Shown piece after piece: positions 54,150-62,583 of a stretch of DNA of 64,000 nt. This DNA comes from Methylophilaceae bacterium (GTDB lineage Bacteria > Pseudomonadota > Gammaproteobacteria > Burkholderiales > Methylophilaceae): the NCBI GenBank assembly GCA_947379975.1, contig CANCPF010000004.1:1-64000 (forward strand), in the 5' to 3' direction. The translations under genes and the position numbers were made by a program. The notes under the pieces were generated by a model. That model was not told where the DNA came from, did no database searches, and saw only the letters and a program-made list of their open reading frames with translations. How positions within the stretch are numbered: position 1 is the first letter of the stretch; each line of letters begins with the position of its first letter.

Positions 54150-55775
54150 ATGATTAGAATCACTGAAATTAAATTACCGCTTGAACATAAACCTAGCGAT
54201 ATTATTGCTGCCGTTATCAAAAAGCTAGGCATTAATGCTACGGACTTAGTTGAATATACTATTTTCAAACGTGGCATTGACGCGCGTAAAGCCAATGCCA
54301 TTTTGTTAGCCTACACCTTGGATGTTACGGTTAAGGGCGAAACGAAAGTATTAGCCAAATTAACCAAAGATCCGCATGTAAAACTGGCACCAGATACTTC
54401 TTATAAATTTGTGGCGCAAGCACCAGAAAATCTAGAAAGCAGACCCGTGGTGGTTGGTTTAGGTCCTTCTGGTTTATTTGCTGCCTTAGTTTTAGCGCAG
54501 TCTGGCTTTAAGCCATTGGTGTTAGAGCGAGGTAAAGCAGTACGCGATCGCACAAAAGACACTTTCAACTTTTGGCGTAAAAGTGAGCTAAATACAGAAT
54601 CTAACGTGCAGTTTGGTGAAGGCGGCGCTGGTACATTCTCCGATGGCAAACTTTACAGCCAGATTAAAGACCCGAATCATTACGGTCGCAAAGTATTAAA
54701 CGAGTTTGTAACTGCCGGTGCGCCCGAAGAGATTTTATATGTCAGCCATCCGCACATCGGTACTTTTAGATTAGTCGGCATGGTAGAAAAAATGCGTGAA
54801 ACGATTATTGCGCTGGGCGGCGAAATTCGCTTTGAGAGTCGTGTTGATGATATTGAAATTGCGCCTGATGCCAACGGACAAAGTCAGGTGCAAGCCTTAA
54901 TATTAGCTAGTGGCGAACGTATAGCCGCGAATCACGTAATTTTAGCCGTTGGCCATAGCGCGCGTGATACCTTTGAAATGATCCATAAGCGGGGCATTTT
55001 TATTGAAGCCAAACCGTTCAGCATCGGTTTCAGAATAGAGCATCCGCAATCGCTCATTGACAATGCACGCCACGGCCCAAATGCGCAGCACCCTATTTTA
55101 GGCGCAGCGGATTACAAATTAGTGCATCATGCCAGCAACGGCCGCAGTGTGTATAGTTTTTGCATGTGCCCAGGCGGCACGGTGGTGGCTTCGGCCTCTG
55201 AAGAAGGTTGCGTAGTCACCAACGGCATGAGCCAATATTCACGTAATGAGCGCAACGCCAACGCTGGAATTGTGGTCGGCATTACGCCTGAAGTGGATTT
55301 TCCGGGTGATCCGCTGGCTGGCATGGAGTTGCAACGCAAATGGGAGCGCCAAGCATACTTATTAGGCGGCAGTACCTATCAAGCACCGGGACAGTTGGTT
55401 GGTGACTTTTTAGCCAATCAGCCTTCGACTGAGTTTGGTGCAGTGATGCCTTCATACACGCCTAGCGTACATTTAACCAATTTAGATACAGCCTTGCCAG
55501 AATATGTGATTAGCGCCATTCGTGAAGCGATTCCACAATTTGCCAAACAAATTAAAGGTTTTGACCTTGCAGACGCCATACTTACCGGCGTAGAAACGCG
55601 TACTTCGTCACCGATTCGCATTAAACGTAACGACGATAATTTGCAAAGCATCAATACTAAAGGCTTGTATCCAACTGGTGAAGGTGCAGGTTATGCCGGT
55701 GGTATTTTATCGGCCGGTGTTGATGGTATTCGCGTGGCAGAAGCAGTGGCTTTGAGTATTCGCTACCCGACATAA
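54150..55775 (+). CDS. FAD-dependent dehydrogenase (COG2509 type)
   Basis: The 541-residue protein has an N-terminal RNA-binding-like ferredoxin-fold extension (about 1-85). A two-dinucleotide-fold FAD core follows: VVVGLGPSGLFAALVLAQSGF (about 97-117), FGEGGAGTFSDGKLYSQIKD, HVILAVGHSARDTFEMIHKRG, and a C-terminal FAD motif LYPTGEGAGYAGGILSAGVDG. The family is conserved but its substrate is not known. It is monocistronic; a structured repeat lies just past its end, convergent with ahpF. Confidence 0.85.
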   Translation: MIRITEIKLPLEHKPSDIIAAVIKKLGINATDLVEYTIFKRGIDARKANAILLAYTLDVTVKGETKVLAKLTKDPHVKLAPDTSYKFVAQAPENLESRPVVVGLGPSGLFAALVLAQSGFKPLVLERGKAVRDRTKDTFNFWRKSELNTESNVQFGEGGAGTFSDGKLYSQIKDPNHYGRKVLNEFVTAGAPEEILYVSHPHIGTFRLVGMVEKMRETIIALGGEIRFESRVDDIEIAPDANGQSQVQALILASGERIAANHVILAVGHSARDTFEMIHKRGIFIEAKPFSIGFRIEHPQSLIDNARHGPNAQHPILGAADYKLVHHASNGRSVYSFCMCPGGTVVASASEEGCVVTNGMSQYSRNERNANAGIVVGITPEVDFPGDPLAGMELQRKWERQAYLLGGSTYQAPGQLVGDFLANQPSTEFGAVMPSYTPSVHLTNLDTALPEYVISAIREAIPQFAKQIKGFDLADAILTGVETRTSSPIRIKRNDDNLQSINTKGLYPTGEGAGYAGGILSAGVDGIRVAEAVALSIRYPT

Positions 55776-55858
55776 CGCTTATTTTTGAGGTGTTGCTTTA
55801 GCTGAGAGAATTTTACGAAACTAAAGACCTACTCAATTTTATCAAATTAATTAAAAGC

Positions 55859-55945
55859 CAGTCATCCGGAGGAGACCGTAAAGGTCTTCTCCACAGAATA
55901 TATGCGCTAAAGCACATTATTCTGAGTGAAAAGACGGGATGACTG
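55859..55945. repeat. Cruciform-like repeat element between the dehydrogenase gene and ahpF
   Basis: Outer arms CAGTCATCC (55859-55867) and GGATGACTG (55937-55945) pair fully. Inside are two hairpins: GGAGGAGACC (55868-55877) with GGTCTTCTCC (55883-55892, one G-T pair), and CAGAATA (55894-55900) with TATTCTG (55918-55924). The whole folds as a three-way junction on either strand. It starts 3 nt from the ahpF stop, so it may protect or terminate that transcript, or be a REP-like repeat; the GTCAT/ATGAC ends recall the element at 27539-27622. Confidence 0.6.
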
Positions 55946-55947
55946 TA

Positions 55948-57522
55948 TTATTGCCTAATCAAATAATCAAACGCACCTAAAGCAGCCTTTGCGCCTTCAC
56001 CCATGGCAATGATGATTTGTTTATAAGGCACCGTGGTTACATCGCCGGCCGCAAAAACGCCGGCTAGCGATGTTTGGCCGTGTGGATTAACCTCAATTTC
56101 ACCAAACTTACTCAAATCTATACCGCTGGATTTCAACCAATCAGTATTGGGTAATAGGCCAATTTGTACAAATACGCCAGCTAAATCCAAATGATGTACG
56201 ATTTCAGTAACGCGGTCTTTATAGACCAAGCCATTCATTTTTTGATTTGCACCGGTAATTTCCGTGGTCTGCGCATTCACAATGACCGTGACGTTGCTAA
56301 GGCTGTGCAATTTATCTTGCAAAACAGCGTCCGCACGTAATTTAGAATCAAATTGCAATAAAGTCACGTGCTTCACAAAGCCAGCTAAATCAATCGCTGC
56401 TTCTACACCAGAATTACCGCCACCAATGACAGCAATCTCTTTGCCTTTAAATAATGGGCCATCGCAATGCGGGCAGTAAGCCACGCCTTTGCCGCGGTAT
56501 TCTTTTTCGCCAGGCACATTCATTTCTTTCCAACGCGCACCTGTGGCGACAATCACCGCTTTGCTTTTGAGTGTGGCGCCGCTTTCTAATTTGATTGAAA
56601 TTAAATTGTTGTCGCTAGATGGTTGAATCAAAGCTTCTGCTCGCTGTAAATGCATGACATCAATGTCGTAAGTTTTTACGTGCTCTTCAAGCGCCGCGAC
56701 TAATTTAGGGCCTTCCGTTTCTTTAACAGAAATAAAGTTTTCGATGCCCATGGTGTCCATTACTTGACCACCAAATCTATCCGCAACTACGCCAGTTCTA
56801 ATGCCTTTACGTGCGGCGTAAATTGCCGCTGATGCGCCTGCTGGGCCACCGCCAACAATTAACACATCATATGGCGCTTTGGCATCTAATTTTTTAGCTT
56901 CACGCGCAATGATGCCAGAATCTAATTTTGGTAAAATTTCATCGACGCCCATACGGCCAGCGCCAAATTCTTGACCATTCATAAAAATAGTCGGTACTGC
57001 CATGATCTTGCGTTCATTTACTTCGTCTTGAAACAAAGAGCCGTCTATCATCACATGCGTAATATTTGGGTTAATGACCGCCATTAAATTTAAAGCCTGC
57101 ACCACTTCTGGACAGTTATGGCATGAAAGTGAGATGAACGTCTCAAAATGAAACTCACCTTCCAGCGCAGCAATTTGCGCGATTTTTTCAGCTTCTAATT
57201 TTAGTGGATGGCCACCCACTTGTAATAAGGCTAATACCAAAGATGTAAACTCATGACCCATAGGAATTCCCGCAAAACGAATCCCTACTTGTTGCGCAAC
57301 ATCGTTATGCGTCTTGTCGCGCTTCACAGCAAAGGATGGTGTGCGTGCATCTTCACCGCGAATCAGCGTGATTTTGTCTGACATGCTGGCAATTTCTTCC
57401 AACAATGCCAACATCTCTTTAGAGCCTGCACTAACATCCACTGATGCTTCAAGCACAATCGGCTCTCTAAGCATTTGTAAATAGGTTTGTAGCTGGGTTT
57501 TGATCGCGGTTTCTAATGCCAT
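55948..57522 (-). CDS. ahpF: Alkyl hydroperoxide reductase subunit F
   Basis: AhpF passes electrons from NADH to AhpC. The 524 residues have the N-terminal tandem thioredoxin folds with SLSCHNCPEVV (CxxC near 130). A thioredoxin-reductase-like part follows with FAD motif LIVGGGPAGASAAIYAARKG, redox pair CPHCDGPLFKGK (near 345) and NADH motif IAVIGGGNSGVEAAIDLAGF. The C-terminal FAD motif is VFAAGDVTTVPYKQIIIAMGEG. GAGAA lies ahead of the ATG. It is downstream of ahpC with 156 nt that include a terminator. Confidence 0.96.
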   Translation of the reverse strand: MALETAIKTQLQTYLQMLREPIVLEASVDVSAGSKEMLALLEEIASMSDKITLIRGEDARTPSFAVKRDKTHNDVAQQVGIRFAGIPMGHEFTSLVLALLQVGGHPLKLEAEKIAQIAALEGEFHFETFISLSCHNCPEVVQALNLMAVINPNITHVMIDGSLFQDEVNERKIMAVPTIFMNGQEFGAGRMGVDEILPKLDSGIIAREAKKLDAKAPYDVLIVGGGPAGASAAIYAARKGIRTGVVADRFGGQVMDTMGIENFISVKETEGPKLVAALEEHVKTYDIDVMHLQRAEALIQPSSDNNLISIKLESGATLKSKAVIVATGARWKEMNVPGEKEYRGKGVAYCPHCDGPLFKGKEIAVIGGGNSGVEAAIDLAGFVKHVTLLQFDSKLRADAVLQDKLHSLSNVTVIVNAQTTEITGANQKMNGLVYKDRVTEIVHHLDLAGVFVQIGLLPNTDWLKSSGIDLSKFGEIEVNPHGQTSLAGVFAAGDVTTVPYKQIIIAMGEGAKAALGAFDYLIRQ

Positions 57523-57561
57523 GGTTATTCTCTTTGGGTATTTATTTGGTATTTATTAAGC

Positions 57562-57590
57562 TGAAAAAAAAGCTTTATCTTTTGGATAAA
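57562..57590 (-). terminator. Rho-independent terminator between ahpC and ahpF
   Basis: Read on the minus strand, an 8-bp stem (GCTTTATC/GATAAAGC, 57590-57583 with 57577-57570) with a CAAAA loop is followed by eight T residues. It lies about 90 nt after the ahpC stop and 40 nt before ahpF. It should reduce ahpF transcription from the ahpC promoter, giving more AhpC than AhpF. Confidence 0.85.
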
Positions 57591-57603
57591 GCGATCGTTT
57601 TAA

Positions 57604-57636
57604 ATTTCATCCCAAGCTTTTGCCTTGGGATGAAAT
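57604..57636 (-). other. Second strong hairpin after ahpC
   Basis: A perfect 13-bp stem (ATTTCATCCCAAG at 57604-57616 with CTTGGGATGAAAT at 57624-57636) closes a 7-nt loop. It lies between the ahpC stop and the terminator and has no U tract, so it may stabilise the ahpC 3' end. Confidence 0.6.
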
Positions 57637-57678
57637 ATTTGGCGTGCTACATTAACGCTTGATTAAAGCGTGTCTAAA

Positions 57679-58242
57679 TTAGATTTTGCCTACTAAATCT
57701 AAAGATGGTGCTAAAGTTTCTGCACCTGGTGTCCAAGCTGCAGGACAAACTTCACCTGGGTGAGCGGCAACATATTGAGCTGCTTGTGCTTTACGGATTA
57801 AATCTTCAGCAGAACGGCCAATCCCTAGATCGTTTACTTCAAGGGCTTTAATCACGCCTTCTGGATTGATTAAGAATGTGCCACGAAGTGCTAAACCTTC
57901 TTCTTCAATCATCACTTCAAAGTTACGTGTGATAGTGCCTGTTGGGTCAGCAATCATTGGGTATTTAATTTTTTTGATAGTATCAGAAGCGTCATGCCAA
58001 GCTTTATGAGTGAAATGCGTATCGGTTGATACTGAATAAATCTCAACACCCATTTTTTGGAATGTTGCGTAATGATCAGCTAAATCACCTAATTCTGTTG
58101 GGCAAACAAAAGTGAAATCCGCTGGGTAAAATACAACAGCAGACCAATGGCCTTTTAGGCTGGCTTCAGTTACTTCAATGAATTTACCGTTGTGGTAGGC
58201 TTGTGCTTTAAATGGTTTAATTTCTGTGTTTACTAATGACAT
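57679..58242 (-). CDS. ahpC: Alkyl hydroperoxide reductase subunit C (peroxiredoxin)
   Basis: AhpC reduces hydrogen peroxide and organic peroxides. The 187 residues contain the peroxidatic cysteine in DFTFVCPTELGDLADHY (about Cys47) and the resolving cysteine in HPGEVCPAAW (about Cys166), the typical 2-Cys arrangement, plus FLINPEGVIKALEV. A clear ribosome site (AGGGAAATT) precedes the ATG. It is the first gene of the ahpC-ahpF pair. Confidence 0.96.
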   Translation of the reverse strand: MSLVNTEIKPFKAQAYHNGKFIEVTEASLKGHWSAVVFYPADFTFVCPTELGDLADHYATFQKMGVEIYSVSTDTHFTHKAWHDASDTIKKIKYPMIADPTGTITRNFEVMIEEEGLALRGTFLINPEGVIKALEVNDLGIGRSAEDLIRKAQAAQYVAAHPGEVCPAAWTPGAETLAPSLDLVGKI

Positions 58243-58315
58243 AATAATTTCCCTTTGTGGTTAAAATGCTGGTTATAAAACAATTGCTGCGATAACTATT
58301 AATTTCTAAGTTTGG

Positions 58316-58344
58316 ATTATAGGGCGCTTAGTTTAATAAATCTA
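58316..58344 (-). promoter_or_regulatory. Candidate ahpC promoter
   Basis: On the minus strand a perfect -10 box TATAAT (58321-58316) lies 17 nt from TAGATT (58344-58339), a poor -35. A good -10 with a poor -35 fits an activator-dependent promoter such as one using OxyR, but I could not make out a convincing OxyR site. Confidence 0.35.
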
Positions 58345-58420
58345 ATACATCATTTTAATGATATTGATAAGCTGAGCTTATGAAATATATAGTGTGACTG
58401 AATTACAAAAGACTATTTTA

Positions 58421-58753
58421 CTAGGCTTGCGTGACTGCAATATTCTGCGTGGCCGTTTCACCTAAATTATCTACCCAAGTCACTTCAATAATGTCACCTA
58501 CTTTAGCGTTCTTTAGCCGAAATGTTAAATATGGATTTTTAGAAATACCTGTTCCCCACTGCGCCTCAAGCACAATTTTTCCATTCAACGTGGCGGTGAC
58601 CAATTGCACAAAATGCGCAGGGATCAGCTTGTCGAAATCATCTTTTTTGCGGCCAGTTTCCATCGCGTGACTCATTAGCACTTTCACTTCCGTCACCTCG
58701 CCCTTTAACTGGGCACGCATTTTCATATTGTCTGCATTCAGTCCGGCCATCAT
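58421..58753 (-). CDS. soxZ: Thiosulfate oxidation carrier subunit SoxZ
   Basis: SoxZ is the partner of SoxY in the periplasmic sulfur-carrier complex. The 110 residues read NMKMRAQLKGEVTEVKVLMSHAMETG, LIPAHFVQLVTATLNGKIVLEAQWGTGISKNPYLTF and KVGDIIEVTWVDNLGET, matching SoxZ throughout. The ATG at 58753 overlaps the soxY stop by 4 nt (ATGA), so the subunits are made together. It lacks its own signal peptide, as usual, and is exported with SoxY. Confidence 0.9.
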   Translation of the reverse strand: MMAGLNADNMKMRAQLKGEVTEVKVLMSHAMETGRKKDDFDKLIPAHFVQLVTATLNGKIVLEAQWGTGISKNPYLTFRLKNAKVGDIIEVTWVDNLGETATQNIAVTQA

Positions 58754-59193
58754 CCACACCCATTTTCTAATACGATAACATTTTTGGAATGGGTGAAATA
58801 TTGATAGCCTGCTTTCACCACCACCTTAATATCTGAAGTGTCAGCCATTTTAATGCGCGTGATAATAAACGGCTCTGCACCATGGCTAAATTTAAAATGC
58901 GCGATCAATGGCGTCGGATTTTTTTCTACAAAAATAGACATAGTTTCAGTATTCGCAATATTGCTTTTTACTTCAACCTGAACAATCGCACCATTTTCAG
59001 CTCGGTCTGGGGCTATTATTTGAATATCCAAGCTAGTGATTTCATCGTGTATCGCTAGATTTTTGCTGGCCTCGTTTAATTTTGTTGTTTCAAATGCCGC
59101 TTTATTCCACAATGCAGCCCACGCATTAACCGGCAGCAATAATAGTAAAGAGGCGCCGCCTAGTAATAAGCTTAAAAATTTTCTACGCTGCAT
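58750..59193 (-). CDS. soxY: Thiosulfate oxidation carrier protein SoxY
   Basis: SoxY carries sulfur intermediates on a C-terminal cysteine. The 147 residues start with QRRKFLSLLLGGASLLLLL, a twin-arginine signal of the RRxFL type. The mature part has LDIQIIAPDRAENGAIVQVEV and ends in VLENGCG, with the carrier Cys146. The family usually ends GGCGG, so this tail is slightly shorter but keeps the Cys. soxX, soxA, soxB and soxCD are not in the window. bepA lies 15 nt upstream in the same direction. Confidence 0.88.
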   Translation of the reverse strand: MQRRKFLSLLLGGASLLLLLPVNAWAALWNKAAFETTKLNEASKNLAIHDEITSLDIQIIAPDRAENGAIVQVEVKSNIANTETMSIFVEKNPTPLIAHFKFSHGAEPFIITRIKMADTSDIKVVVKAGYQYFTHSKNVIVLENGCG

Positions 59194-59208
59194 GCTATAT
59201 TCCTATCC

Positions 59209-60642
59209 TTATTTTTTAATATCGCCCTGCATGCGGCGAAGTTCTTTTAAGCGTGCTTCAACCATCGATTTCTGATAAAAATCTCCATCGCTGGCTTTGC
59301 TGGCCAATTCCATTTGTTCAATAGCGCGTACCAGATCATATTTTCTATAATACGCCTCACCGAGCGCTTGTTGGCTAAGTAAGACTTTATTTTTCATGTT
59401 GTAAGCTTTCGCCAGCACATCGTAAAAATAGGCATCATCTGGGTAAAGGCTCTGTTTTTCTTGTACCAATTTTATGGCGCTATCTGCCTGCTTAATGGCT
59501 AAAAAATGCTCAGCATAACCGTAAAGCAAAGCACGGTTATCTGGGAACAAGCCTAAAGCCGCGGCATATTGCTTCGCGGCAAGTTGCGGATTGTTTTTGG
59601 CAACTTGTAAACGCGCGCTTAAATTCTCTATCATCGGGTGTGGCGGCGCATTACTTTTTAGCCATTCGACCTCTTTTTCGGCTTTTAGGTAGGCACTTTT
59701 TCTCATGTAAGCAACAGCTAAACCATAATGCTCTGCAGCCTCGTTGCTATAGCGACGTTCATGAATATTTTGCTCAAAAACCAGAATGCTAGTTTCAGTT
59801 GCACCATTATTAGCCAACAGTTTTGCACGTACATATTGAAACTCAACGCTATCAGAAACCTGCTTATAAGTCATCTGCTCCACTCGATTGGTCACGTCTG
59901 CAATACGCTCGCTGGTCAGTGGGTGGGTACGTAAAAAACTGGGTGCGCCGCCCTCAGCAAACCGCGTGCCGCGCTGCAAGGTGTTAAAAAAAGCAGGCAT
60001 GGCGCGTACATCAAAACCACCACTATTGAGAATTTGCAAACCTATTCGATCAGCCTCACGCTCATACTCACGGGTGTAATCTAACTTGTTTTGCACACCA
60101 ACAGCAGAGGCTGTTGTGAGCGCACCACTAGCGAGTTGCGGGTTGGCACGCGCAACTAGTAAAGCCAACGCAATGCCGGCAATATTTTTAAAAGTATCGT
60201 ATTTTTGAGAGGCCAGCATGCGTGCTAAATGATGCTGTGTGACATGGCCAATTTCATGGCCTAACACGCTAGCCAGTTCAGATTCGCTATTCGAGGCCAA
60301 AATCAAACCAGTATGAACGCCCACCACGCCACCAGGCATGGCAAAGGCGTTGATAGAATTATCCTGCACCACAAAAAAGTTAAATTTAAGCTGACTATCT
60401 GGGCTGCTAGAAACTAATCGCGACCCTAAAGCCTGCAAATACGCGGTGACTTCCGCGTCTTGTACAACGTCATCACTGGTAGCAACATCTCGCAAAATTT
60501 GCTCGGCAATCGCTTGCTCTTGCAAGGGCGAAAGTACCGTTTGCGAAACATCGCCAAGTTCAGGCAAATCATTCGCCCAAGCAAAACTCGCAGTGAGCTG
60601 GGTGACAAGTAAAACGCTAATTATAGTAGTGTTTAATTTCAT
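59209..60642 (-). CDS. bepA: M48 family metallopeptidase BepA-like with TPR domain
   Basis: BepA-type proteins act in the periplasm on outer-membrane assembly intermediates, as chaperone or protease. The 477 residues have a signal peptide (about 1-24, ending ASFAWA), the zinc motif HEIGHVTQHH, the third-ligand region EYEREADRIGL, and a C-terminal TPR stretch of several helical repeats from about 290 (AEHYGLAVAYMRKSAYLKAE, FLAIKQADSAIKLVQEKQ). The length is close to E. coli BepA (487). It heads the bepA-soxY-soxZ row and is divergent from moaC. Confidence 0.88.
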   Translation of the reverse strand: MKLNTTIISVLLVTQLTASFAWANDLPELGDVSQTVLSPLQEQAIAEQILRDVATSDDVVQDAEVTAYLQALGSRLVSSSPDSQLKFNFFVVQDNSINAFAMPGGVVGVHTGLILASNSESELASVLGHEIGHVTQHHLARMLASQKYDTFKNIAGIALALLVARANPQLASGALTTASAVGVQNKLDYTREYEREADRIGLQILNSGGFDVRAMPAFFNTLQRGTRFAEGGAPSFLRTHPLTSERIADVTNRVEQMTYKQVSDSVEFQYVRAKLLANNGATETSILVFEQNIHERRYSNEAAEHYGLAVAYMRKSAYLKAEKEVEWLKSNAPPHPMIENLSARLQVAKNNPQLAAKQYAAALGLFPDNRALLYGYAEHFLAIKQADSAIKLVQEKQSLYPDDAYFYDVLAKAYNMKNKVLLSQQALGEAYYRKYDLVRAIEQMELASKASDGDFYQKSMVEARLKELRRMQGDIKK

Positions 60643-60720
60643 TGTTGCTATGATAATAGCTTTATGATTCTAGTTCAGTAGGATTTGTTAATTGAAAGTA
60701 AAATTGGGCGTAATACATCT

Positions 60721-61206
60721 ATGAAAAATTCTGCAAATATTCTCACGCACTTTGATAATAGCGGCCAAGCACACATGGTCGATGTCGGCGAAAAAGCCCA
60801 CACCAAGCGCATTGCCATTGCTAGCGGTATTATCACCATGCAGCATGCCACACTGCAACTGATTAAAAACGGTGATGCAAAAAAAGGCGACGTACTTGGC
60901 ATTGCACGCATCGCCGCAATACAAGGCTCAAAACGTACCGCTGAGTTAATACCGCTATGCCATCCGATTAGCCTCACTAAAGTAAGCGTGACGTTTGATC
61001 TAGACGAAAAAATGAGTGCCATTACCATGACGGTTAGCACTGAAACTACAGGCCAAACCGGCGTAGAAATGGAAGCACTCACCGCGGTAAGCGTAGGCTT
61101 GCTGACTATTTATGATATGTGCAAAGCTGCGGATAGAGGTATGGTGATGGGCGAGATTAAACTGCTCGAAAAACATGGAGGTAATTCTGGTGCTTGGGTT
61201 GCGTAG
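60721..61206 (+). CDS. moaC: Cyclic pyranopterin monophosphate synthase accessory protein MoaC
   Basis: MoaC forms cyclic pyranopterin monophosphate in molybdenum cofactor synthesis. The 161 residues contain AHMVDVGEKAHTKRIAIASG, GDVLGIARIAAIQGSKRTAELIPLCHPISLTKV with the catalytic His and Lys region, and GVEMEALTAVSVGLLTIYDMCKAADRGM. The ATG at 60721 is preferred because the family starts shortly before HMVDV; a TTG at 60685 would add 12 residues. No other moa gene is adjacent, and no molybdenum-cofactor riboswitch is evident in the 78-nt leader. Confidence 0.93.
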   Translation: MKNSANILTHFDNSGQAHMVDVGEKAHTKRIAIASGIITMQHATLQLIKNGDAKKGDVLGIARIAAIQGSKRTAELIPLCHPISLTKVSVTFDLDEKMSAITMTVSTETTGQTGVEMEALTAVSVGLLTIYDMCKAADRGMVMGEIKLLEKHGGNSGAWVA

Positions 61207-61285
61207 TAGTAAGCACTAACTCCAAAACTGATTATAAGAAGATAAAGAACGGAGCTTGTCGCAAATCTGTCCCACTGAGGATAGC

Positions 61286-61395
61286 CAAGTAGGGTGGGCA
61301 AAACGCCTTATCTTGCACACCATTTTCATTGCGGCAAACAAACGCGGTGTGGGTCAAACGGTGTTCAAATAAAGTTGATTTGCACACCCTACTTT
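61286..61395. mobile_element. MITE-like element between moaC and thiO
   Basis: The 110-bp stretch has 16-bp terminal inverted repeats with one mismatch (AAGTAGGGTGGGCAAA at 61287-61302 and TTTGCACACCCTACTT at 61379-61394). Inside, CACACC and GGTGTGG segments can pair again. TAGC flanks both sides (61282-61285 and 61396-61399), which could be a 4-bp target duplication. There is no coding frame. GTAGGGTG...CACCCTAC repeats of this kind occur in many proteobacterial genomes. Confidence 0.6.
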
Positions 61396-61430
61396 TAGCT
61401 GTGGCTTGTGTGCTAAATATCGTTACGCTT

Positions 61431-62531
61431 TTAATCGTTAAGTTCACAAGCATACGGCTTTGCGTCTATCAAAGGTGTTTCACCCAACATCAAAGCCACT
61501 ACCAATTTAGCGCTAGCTGGTGCCATCGTTAAGCCATACCTAAAATGACCAGTATTCAGGTAAAGATTTTCAATAGAGGGGTGCGCGCCTATCGTTGGTA
61601 AATTCTCAGGTGTGCCTGGGCGCAAACCGCTCCAATGCTTGATGATAGGCTGGTCTTTTAATGATGGCATAATGGCTTCGGCTTTTGCGCTAATTTCTTC
61701 TCGAACAGCGTCTGTTACGCTGGCGTCAAAACCTACGTCTTCTAAAGTGCTACCAGCCAATAAATAGCCATCGCGGCGCGGTATCATGTAAAAACCTTCT
61801 CTGTACACAATTTGCTCTAAATTCTTTTGTGGTTTATATAGCAAAATCTGACCACGCATCGGTTTAATATTCAATTTTGCGCTAGTGTCTTTTAGCAAAT
61901 CAAAACTCCATGCACCAGAGGTGACGACAAACTGATCTGCACTTAATTTATCACCATTTGTTGTTTGCCACTCGTTTAACACATCGGTTTGTTGCAATGG
62001 CATAAGTTGCGTATTTTCCAGCATGCTGACGTTGTTTTGTTCTAGCCATTTACGCATGGCTTGCATTAGGTAAGGCGGGCGAATTTGGCAAATGCTAGGA
62101 AGCCACAGCGCGTCTTCGCCACTTAAAGATTGCACGCCAAAGGCTGAGGCTTTTACTGCTTGAATTGGCACTTGATTAGACGTACACCAATGTTGAGCGG
62201 CTTGTAAGTCAAAATTAGGAAGTAGTAAAAAACCTGATTGCTCAAAATTGGCATCCACGCCCGTTTCGCGTTGTAAGCGTTCGCTCAGCACGCGGTAGGC
62301 GTTTGCAGCAGTGTTAGTGAGTGCGTTAACTTGTTCTGAATACATCCAAGGTAATAATGGAAGTATAATGCCACCACCGGCCCAAGAAGATTCGCCAGAA
62401 GTTTGGCTAGCAATCTGGTTGCGCTCGACGATGGTGACGCGGCAACCACGACCAACTAACTCCATTGCGGTCATGCAGCCAACAATGCCGCCGCCAATAA
62501 TCATTACGTGGTGTTTCATTTGGATCTTCAT
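61431..62531 (-). CDS. thiO: Glycine oxidase ThiO-like FAD-dependent oxidoreductase
   Basis: ThiO oxidises glycine to iminoglycine for thiazole formation in thiamine synthesis. The 366 residues have the N-terminal FAD motif HVMIIGGGIVGCMTAMELVGRG. ESSWAGGGIILPLLPW follows, then a DAO-type central part and the ending HWSGLRPGTPENLPTIG...YLNTGHFRYGLTMAPASA typical of ThiO/DadA-type enzymes. No thiS, thiG or other thi gene is adjacent, so the substrate could be another amino acid. Starts at 62531 and 62519 are both possible; the latter has GAAG upstream. Confidence 0.8.
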   Translation of the reverse strand: MKIQMKHHVMIIGGGIVGCMTAMELVGRGCRVTIVERNQIASQTSGESSWAGGGIILPLLPWMYSEQVNALTNTAANAYRVLSERLQRETGVDANFEQSGFLLLPNFDLQAAQHWCTSNQVPIQAVKASAFGVQSLSGEDALWLPSICQIRPPYLMQAMRKWLEQNNVSMLENTQLMPLQQTDVLNEWQTTNGDKLSADQFVVTSGAWSFDLLKDTSAKLNIKPMRGQILLYKPQKNLEQIVYREGFYMIPRRDGYLLAGSTLEDVGFDASVTDAVREEISAKAEAIMPSLKDQPIIKHWSGLRPGTPENLPTIGAHPSIENLYLNTGHFRYGLTMAPASAKLVVALMLGETPLIDAKPYACELND

Positions 62532-62583
62532 TTGGACTTTTAGATTAGATTTTAAAACTAATTATTCAGCTTGCACTTGCCAC

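Noticed and set aside
58243..58420. OxyR binding site upstream of ahpC
   Set aside because: Scattered ATAG/CTAT-like pieces are present, but I could not place four half-sites at the right spacing, so I report only the candidate promoter.
60643..60720. Molybdenum-cofactor riboswitch ahead of moaC
   Set aside because: The leader is only 78 nt between divergent starts and shows no strong multi-stem structure.
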